Shown here piece by piece: positions 62,601-64,000 of a stretch of DNA of 64,000 nucleotides; positions within the stretch are counted from its first letter, which is position 1, and each line of letters begins with the position of its first letter. The position numbers and the translations under genes were made by a program. Source of the stretch: Mastacembelus armatus (Eukaryota; Chordata; Actinopteri; Synbranchiformes; Mastacembelidae); contig NC_046649.1 in the NCBI RefSeq assembly GCF_900324485.2, positions 16,735,665 through 16,799,664 of the forward strand, in the 5' to 3' direction. Under the pieces are notes generated by a model that saw nothing but the letters and a program-made list of their open reading frames with translations, was not told the DNA's origin and did not search any database.

Positions 62601-64000
62601 CACTACAATGATCAACAGTACACCAATAGATAAAGTATGTGAAATGGGTTGCCCATAAGTGACAAACCCACAAGTAGTTAACACCAGACTGCAGTTCTTT
62701 TTAGCATTTTTGTGTCTTTCAGCTCATTGTTTTGGTTTTCCTGCCTGCAGTTTGATGTTTTTGATTGTGTCTTATTAGTCTCTTAGCATACTTTCTAGAT
62801 ACAGGAGGCAGCTGTTTATAGCAAAAAAAGCAATATAATCCACTCTACCACTAACATAGTGGAGCTTTTAGCTGCTTAGGAGCTGGATATTCTTTTTAAA
62901 TCAGTAAAGAAAGTGAATATTGGGCTGATGTTGGCCAAAGCCACAGCTGTAATTGAATGATATTGTTCCTCTGGGTCTGCTGGATGTCTTGCTAAAAGAG
63001 TTTTGACATATCAGTGTAAAAGCTGATAATACGCGTTGAACAGATAGATAGATAATCAGTGTTGTCGTCACAGTTTATTTATGTTATGCTTTGTTTATGC
63101 CACTGGGAGGGTCCAAGTGGTCAAAAAAATCTCTTGCAGCTTGAATTGCTTAGTGATTCGCGATAACCACTCTTTTGCTTTCAGTGCTGCACTGCTTCTC
63201 TATTCTGTCTGTACCCTTTGTCATGTCAATCTGGATTCACAGAAAGCTGACGATAATAGCCCCAAGCCAGTCTGCTTCTGAGCTCAGCTTTGACAGCCAG
63301 TCATGGTAACTCAATATCTCAGTGTTGTCTGACTGTCTCCATATTTCCATCTCCCTCCAGCTCTCTCTATCTGTAAACCTAGGGTTGTATTTTTAGATAA
63401 TAATGTGCACTAATGCAGTTCCACTGTAATGCATTAGCTGGCGTGAGTGACAAACCTGCACACAGGGGCTTCTGAGCCTGCAGTTCCGTCTGCATGGTTT
63501 TTTTGGACACACCTAAAGTGCACAGCAGTTTGAACCTAAAAAAAAAAAACAAAACCAAATTACCCCTGATTTTTAACCTCAAGGGGTTGATCACATGTTT
63601 CCAAAAAGCACACTCACATGACAACATTAAAATAAAGTCTCGCATTTCCACCAGTGTAAAACTTCACTCCTCGCCTGTGGCGGCCTCTTGGCTATGGCTG
63701 TTTGACAACTAAATGAGTAACAATTGGCCTGGCTGAGCTCCAGACCGCCTGAGCTACTCAATAACAGCAGGAAGTACGTACATGACTAATACCCTCCACT
63801 CACTTTTCTTTTTTTCTGTTCTCTCTCATTTTCCATCCTTCATTCTTCACACTTTAACTAAGATTGAATGAGCAACTGTTGTTCATCCTAACATGGAAAT
63901 GTTTTTTATGGAAAATTTAGAGGGCTAATCAACCTAAGTTAGAGTCTTGAGTCTTGACCTTCAGCTTGTCACATTCTAGTGAGTGCTGCAGACTTTTTTT

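Larger units (their letters stand above)
47331..64000. other. 16.7-kb gene-free stretch
   Basis: No ORF here resembles a known family and none is flanked by a convincing acceptor/donor pair. The longest are under 125 codons, and I recognised no protein motif. It contains simple repeats, poly(T) at 56712-56733 and one MITE (54917-55326). It could be a large intron or the regulatory desert of a gene beyond 64000. Conserved non-coding elements cannot be judged without alignment. Confidence 0.5.

Overview
This is a gene-dense piece of a teleost nuclear genome, probably a percomorph-type fish. The genes are multi-exon with small GT-AG introns, vertebrate proteins are recognisable throughout, and the interspersed repeats are fish-type: hAT and TIR MITEs and the common fish repeat ending in 'gaaccttcttgctgtgaggc'. 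The exon models were built by eye from translated blocks joined at splice sites. Where a model is complete, the exon lengths keep one open frame.

Layout, left to right. 1-7.8 kb: gpt2l (alanine aminotransferase, minus strand, 3' end cut by the window edge). 9.7-11.0 kb: fuz (planar cell polarity/ciliogenesis, minus, a single uninterrupted exon). 12.5-14.6 kb: gng5 (G-protein gamma-5, minus). 14.8-20.5 kb: ssx2ip/ADIP (centriolar satellite protein, minus). 21.3-25.8 kb: a mucolipin cation channel, best match mcoln3 (minus). 26.5-28.1 kb: bcl10 (CARD adaptor, minus). 33.05-35.2 kb: a ccn1/cyr61 matricellular gene (plus) with a TATA box, a TEAD site and a CRE half-site. 37.0-42.0 kb: odf2l (centrosomal coiled-coil protein, minus), head-to-head with ift22/rabl5 (42.8-44.9 kb, plus). 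45.2-46.4 kb: atp5mg (ATP synthase subunit g, minus), tail-to-tail with ift22. A decayed BED-finger/hAT fragment lies at 46.7-47.3 kb. From there to 64 kb I find no exon, only simple repeats and one MITE.

Four of the ten genes (fuz, ssx2ip, odf2l, ift22) encode cilium or centrosome proteins. RFX X-box-like sequences lie in the presumed promoter of each: a full consensus match at fuz, a one-base-spacer match at ssx2ip, and weaker sites in the odf2l/ift22 intergenic promoter. The gng5-ssx2ip-mcoln3-bcl10-ccn1-odf2l order recalls human chromosome 1p22. The fuz, gpt2l, ift22 and atp5mg neighbours are on other human chromosomes and look like fish-lineage junctions.

No retrovirus-like element, tRNA, rRNA or CRISPR array was seen. 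I found no clearly new system. The points most worth checking are the Gly-to-Cys change beside the PLP lysine of gpt2l, the intronless fuz, the promoter X-boxes, and the repeated GTTAGC/GCTAGC/AACGTTA words around the broad promoters.
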